From: CAYNCE01 sp964522515
Lineage (GTDB): Bacteria; Patescibacteriota; Patescibacteriia; UBA2196
Length of the DNA: 32,616 nt
NCBI GenBank assembly: GCA_964522515.1
Contig: CAZFWC010000007.1
Span: 1 to 32,616 of the forward strand
Direction of reading: 5' to 3'
The notes beneath the pieces were generated by a model. The model did not search any database and was not told where the DNA came from. It saw nothing but the letters and a program-made list of their open reading frames with translations. Of the stretch, positions 30,332-32,616 are shown piece after piece (the stretch's first letter is position 1; every line of letters starts with the position of its first letter). A program made the translations under genes and the position numbers.

Positions 30332-32500
30332 TTATTCAACCTTAATCTCAATCTGATAAATTTTATTTTCAATATTAAAGAAAGCTAAATCTTCACTATT
30401 ATTAATTAATAAATTATCAGCGTCTTTTATTTTTTCATTTAAAAATTGCTGGTGCGCAACTCCGTCTTTATCAATTTGCAAAATACGCGAATTAATTTTA
30501 TCTAAAATATATAAGTAATTCCAATCTTGTTCAGTGTAAAATTTTAAATCAACTCCTAATTTTTCATCAAGTTTGCTTAAAATAAATTCTTCTTGTTCAC
30601 CTTTAAATAATTTTACAATTTCATTATTATTTATCAACCAAATATTTCCATCAATTATCATTTGTTGAGCTTGGCTTAAAAGCTCTTTATTTTTTTGTGT
30701 CCAAACAGTAATATTTGGATTTGCGCTTGTTGGTTGCGAAATTTTATAAATCGCGCCAATTGTTTTATCTAAATAATAAATTCTATCACCATAAGCAACA
30801 ATATTATTTATTTTATTTTCTTTGTCTAAACTAATATTTAATAATTCATTTTCATTATCGTGTCTAAAATAAATTTGATTTAAATTATCTAAAATTAAAA
30901 ATCCTTTTTCTTCCCAATCTGAAATGCTTTTTGCGTTTAAATCAGAATATAATTCTGTAATTGATTCGTCTGTTGTTGAAATTTTATAAACTTTATTTTC
31001 ATTAATTAAAGCATAAATAAAGTCACCTTTTTTAATAATTTGATTTATTAAACCAATTGATTCTAAATTAGCAATTTCTGCAATTTCAACTTCATAAATA
31101 TTATTAATTTTATTTATTAATTTTGTTATTTTTATTTTTTGTTCATCAGATTTGATTTTCCACTCTTCTTTGTCAGCTGGCAAACCTGTTAGCAATTCAA
31201 AAGCTTGATTTAAAAGAGTAGTTGCTTTTTCATCATCTTGATAAATTAAAGCTGCTTCAGCTTCATCTTTTTTATTATTAACTTCAATTAAAATATTTTC
31301 ATAATTAGCAATTTTGTTTTTGTAATTTTTATGAAAATGCAAATAAATTAAACTGCTTGCAAAAATAATTACTAATATAATAATTATTGTCACTAAATTA
31401 AATTTTGATTTTGATTTTTTTGGTTTCTCAAAATTCGTTTCTTTTTTAGTTGGTTTAATGTTTAACTTTGAATCTTCTTGTTTAGATTCACTTTTAGTTT
31501 TATCTGATTTTGAAAAAATATTTTTTACCCTGTCAAATAATTCCGAGTAGCTCGGAATTCCAGCTTTGCTGGATTTTACAGGGTGAACTTCTAAATCAGG
31601 TTTTCTAAATTTAAATATTTTCTTTTTATTTTTTAATATTTTTAAATTACTTTTTTCCTTGCTTGATTTTTTTAATTTAAAACTCAATACTTTTTTTATT
31701 TTTTTTAAACTTGGAGCAAAAGAAGATTTTAAAGTTCTGCCTGTTCGTTGTTCTAAGTTTTCAAGTTGTTGCATTGATTGTTCAGATCCGTAAAGATCTT
31801 TTAAATATTTTTGAGTTTGTTCATCTGGCAATTCTGTTTTACAAATTTCTTGTTCGTATTTAATAACTAGTGATAAAATGTGAGGAATTTTAACATTTTC
31901 TTTGAGTAAATTTTTAAATTGTTCAACAGATTTTTCAGCTTTTAATTTGCTTGTTACTTCGCGAATTTTTTCCAAAGAAAAAAAGTCAAACAACGCGTAA
32001 TTTGATAAAACTAAAATATCATTAAATTTAATTTCGCCAGTTGTTAATTGAGAAAAGAAATTTGTAAATGAAGATTCTTCTAACGACGAATCTAAAATTT
32101 GTGTTGTTTTTTTGTTGCGAACTAAATATCCTGAAAATTGTCCAAAACTAGACAGCACTAAAAAATCATCTTTAAAAACACCAATTAAAATGTTAACTTT
32201 TTTAAACCAAATTTCTGGTTTTTGCAAAATTTCTACTAAATTTAAATTTAAATTTTGACAAGTTGTTTCTAAAGAACTTTCTACGCTTGGAACAGGCGAG
32301 GAATAATAATCATTTTGAACCAAATCAATAATTTGTTTTATTTTTTCTTTAATTCCTTTTTCTCTGGAATTAATTTCTACTAATAAAAATAATTGTCCTA
32401 AATTAGATTTTTCAACTAAATCTTTGCGCGCGACAAAAATTTCCAAAATTGAATTTGGTTTTTCAGGAGATAAAATTAATTTTCCAATTTGTTGGTTCAT
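30332..32500 (-). CDS. Large membrane-anchored protein of unknown function, phosphatase-like N-terminus
   Basis: I do not recognise this 722-aa protein with certainty. Residues about 1-200 have the rhythm of a PP2C/PPM-like fold (IFVARKDLVEKSNLGQLFLLVEIN, VNILIGVFKDDFLVLSSFGQFSGYLVR, FNDILVLSNYALFDF), but the metal-binding aspartates of active phosphatases are not evident, so it may be a pseudo-enzyme. A Lys-rich linker (about 260-365) contains residues 306-326 encoded by a palindromic repeat. A single membrane helix follows (about 368-388, LVTIIIILVIIFASSLIYL). Beyond it lie a coiled coil and a region of repeated YxxS/IYKI strands that could form a beta-propeller outside the cell. The layout, cytoplasmic sensor-like head plus external domain, suggests signalling or surface sensing; this is inference. 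It is convergent with rplL. Confidence 0.75.
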   Translation of the reverse strand: MNQQIGKLILSPEKPNSILEIFVARKDLVEKSNLGQLFLLVEINSREKGIKEKIKQIIDLVQNDYYSSPVPSVESSLETTCQNLNLNLVEILQKPEIWFKKVNILIGVFKDDFLVLSSFGQFSGYLVRNKKTTQILDSSLEESSFTNFFSQLTTGEIKFNDILVLSNYALFDFFSLEKIREVTSKLKAEKSVEQFKNLLKENVKIPHILSLVIKYEQEICKTELPDEQTQKYLKDLYGSEQSMQQLENLEQRTGRTLKSSFAPSLKKIKKVLSFKLKKSSKEKSNLKILKNKKKIFKFRKPDLEVHPVKSSKAGIPSYSELFDRVKNIFSKSDKTKSESKQEDSKLNIKPTKKETNFEKPKKSKSKFNLVTIIIILVIIFASSLIYLHFHKNYKNKIANYENILIEVNNKKDEAEAALIYQDDEKATTLLNQAFELLTGLPADKEEWKIKSDEQKIKITKLINKINNIYEVEIAEIANLESIGLINQIIKKGDFIYALINENKVYKISTTDESITELYSDLNAKSISDWEEKGFLILDNLNQIYFRHDNENELLNISLDKENKINNIVAYGDRIYYLDKTIGAIYKISQPTSANPNITVWTQKNKELLSQAQQMIIDGNIWLINNNEIVKLFKGEQEEFILSKLDEKLGVDLKFYTEQDWNYLYILDKINSRILQIDKDGVAHQQFLNEKIKDADNLLINNSEDLAFFNIENKIYQIEIKVE
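31527..31584. repeat. Palindromic repeat with ACCCTGT/ACAGGGT ends inside the 722-aa gene
   Basis: This 58-bp element has 7-bp inverted ends (31527-31533 and 31578-31584) and two internal hairpins, TTCCGAG-TAG-CTCGGAA (31541-31557) and CCAGC-TTT-GCTGG (31560-31572). On the - strand it is read in frame as HPVKSSKAGIPSYSELF and so on. Confidence 0.9.
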
Positions 32501-32520
32501 AAATATTTTTTAGTCAGACT

Positions 32521-32580
32521 TGTCATCCCGAGTTTTGATAGGATTTTTGTGGTTGGCTCCATCCCTCTTGGGTGGAGCCA
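32521..32580. repeat. Composite repeat: GTCATCCCGAG half-element plus TGGCTCCA stem-loop, copy 2
   Basis: TGTCATCCCGAGTTTTGATA at 32521-32540, continuing GGATTTTT, matches the left end of the rplJ-rplL element with one change. It passes directly into a 28-nt TGGCTCCA-type stem-loop (32552-32579) identical to 16883-16910. The two repeat families are therefore nested or joined here. The window ends 36 bp later with no further gene seen. Confidence 0.85.
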
Positions 32581-32616
32581 TTTTGTTCAGTCTAATTTTA
32601 ATGTTAATAACTTTTT

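Overview
The window is a very AT-rich bacterial chromosome segment. The gene set suggests a small-genome member of the Candidate Phyla Radiation (Patescibacteria). The reasons are a lysine-rich A+T-biased proteome, a short EF-Ts, many small hypothetical proteins, few Shine-Dalgarno sites and abundant short palindromic repeats, some of them inside genes. TGA is used as a stop (for example in ATGA overlaps), so there is no sign of UGA recoding. The phylum assignment is inference; no rRNA or tRNA gene was seen.

Region 1 (1-16826) is a cell-surface polysaccharide locus. A tyrosine recombinase (156-992) is followed by a tightly packed + strand run of four GT-B glycosyltransferases, an SDR oxidoreductase and three SAM methyltransferases (1002-8359). 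Then come a Wzx-like flippase and a polyprenyl-phosphate glycosylphosphotransferase on the - strand (8365-11032), and, divergently, a Wzy/O-antigen-ligase-like protein with TPRs (11113-13338), a secreted subtilase with a repeat propeller (13458-15683) and a UDP-glucuronate decarboxylase-like protein (15816-16826). Together they could prime, assemble, flip and polymerise a glycan.

Region 2 (16827-18505) is nearly gene-free. It holds stem-loop repeats, one perfect DnaA-box sequence, two promoter-headed and strongly structured candidate non-coding RNAs (about 17092-17590 and 18159-18357), and one 75-aa protein gene on the - strand with its own promoter and terminator. I recognise neither RNA; this is the best candidate for something undescribed.

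Region 3 (18506-24866) holds translation and cell-shape genes. The rpmE-prfA-prmC group on the - strand is interrupted by an oppositely oriented toxin-antitoxin-like pair. Divergent rpsB-tsf follows, then a PSP1/RicT-like gene and mreB.

Region 4 (24867-32616) has two more glycosyltransferases, mltG, a small unknown gene, rplJ-rplL behind an L10-leader-like attenuator, and a large - strand membrane protein of unknown function with a phosphatase-like N-terminus.

Three themes cross the window. (1) Dispersed palindromic or tandem repeats lie between genes and, in frame, inside at least seven genes, including RF1, PrmC and L7/L12; the pattern resembles the Rickettsia palindromic elements. (2) Several genes have a -10 hexamer ending exactly 6 nt before the ATG, which predicts leaderless mRNAs. 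(3) Regulatory signals (TTGACA-17-TATAAT-type promoters, attenuator, terminators) are unusually easy to read.
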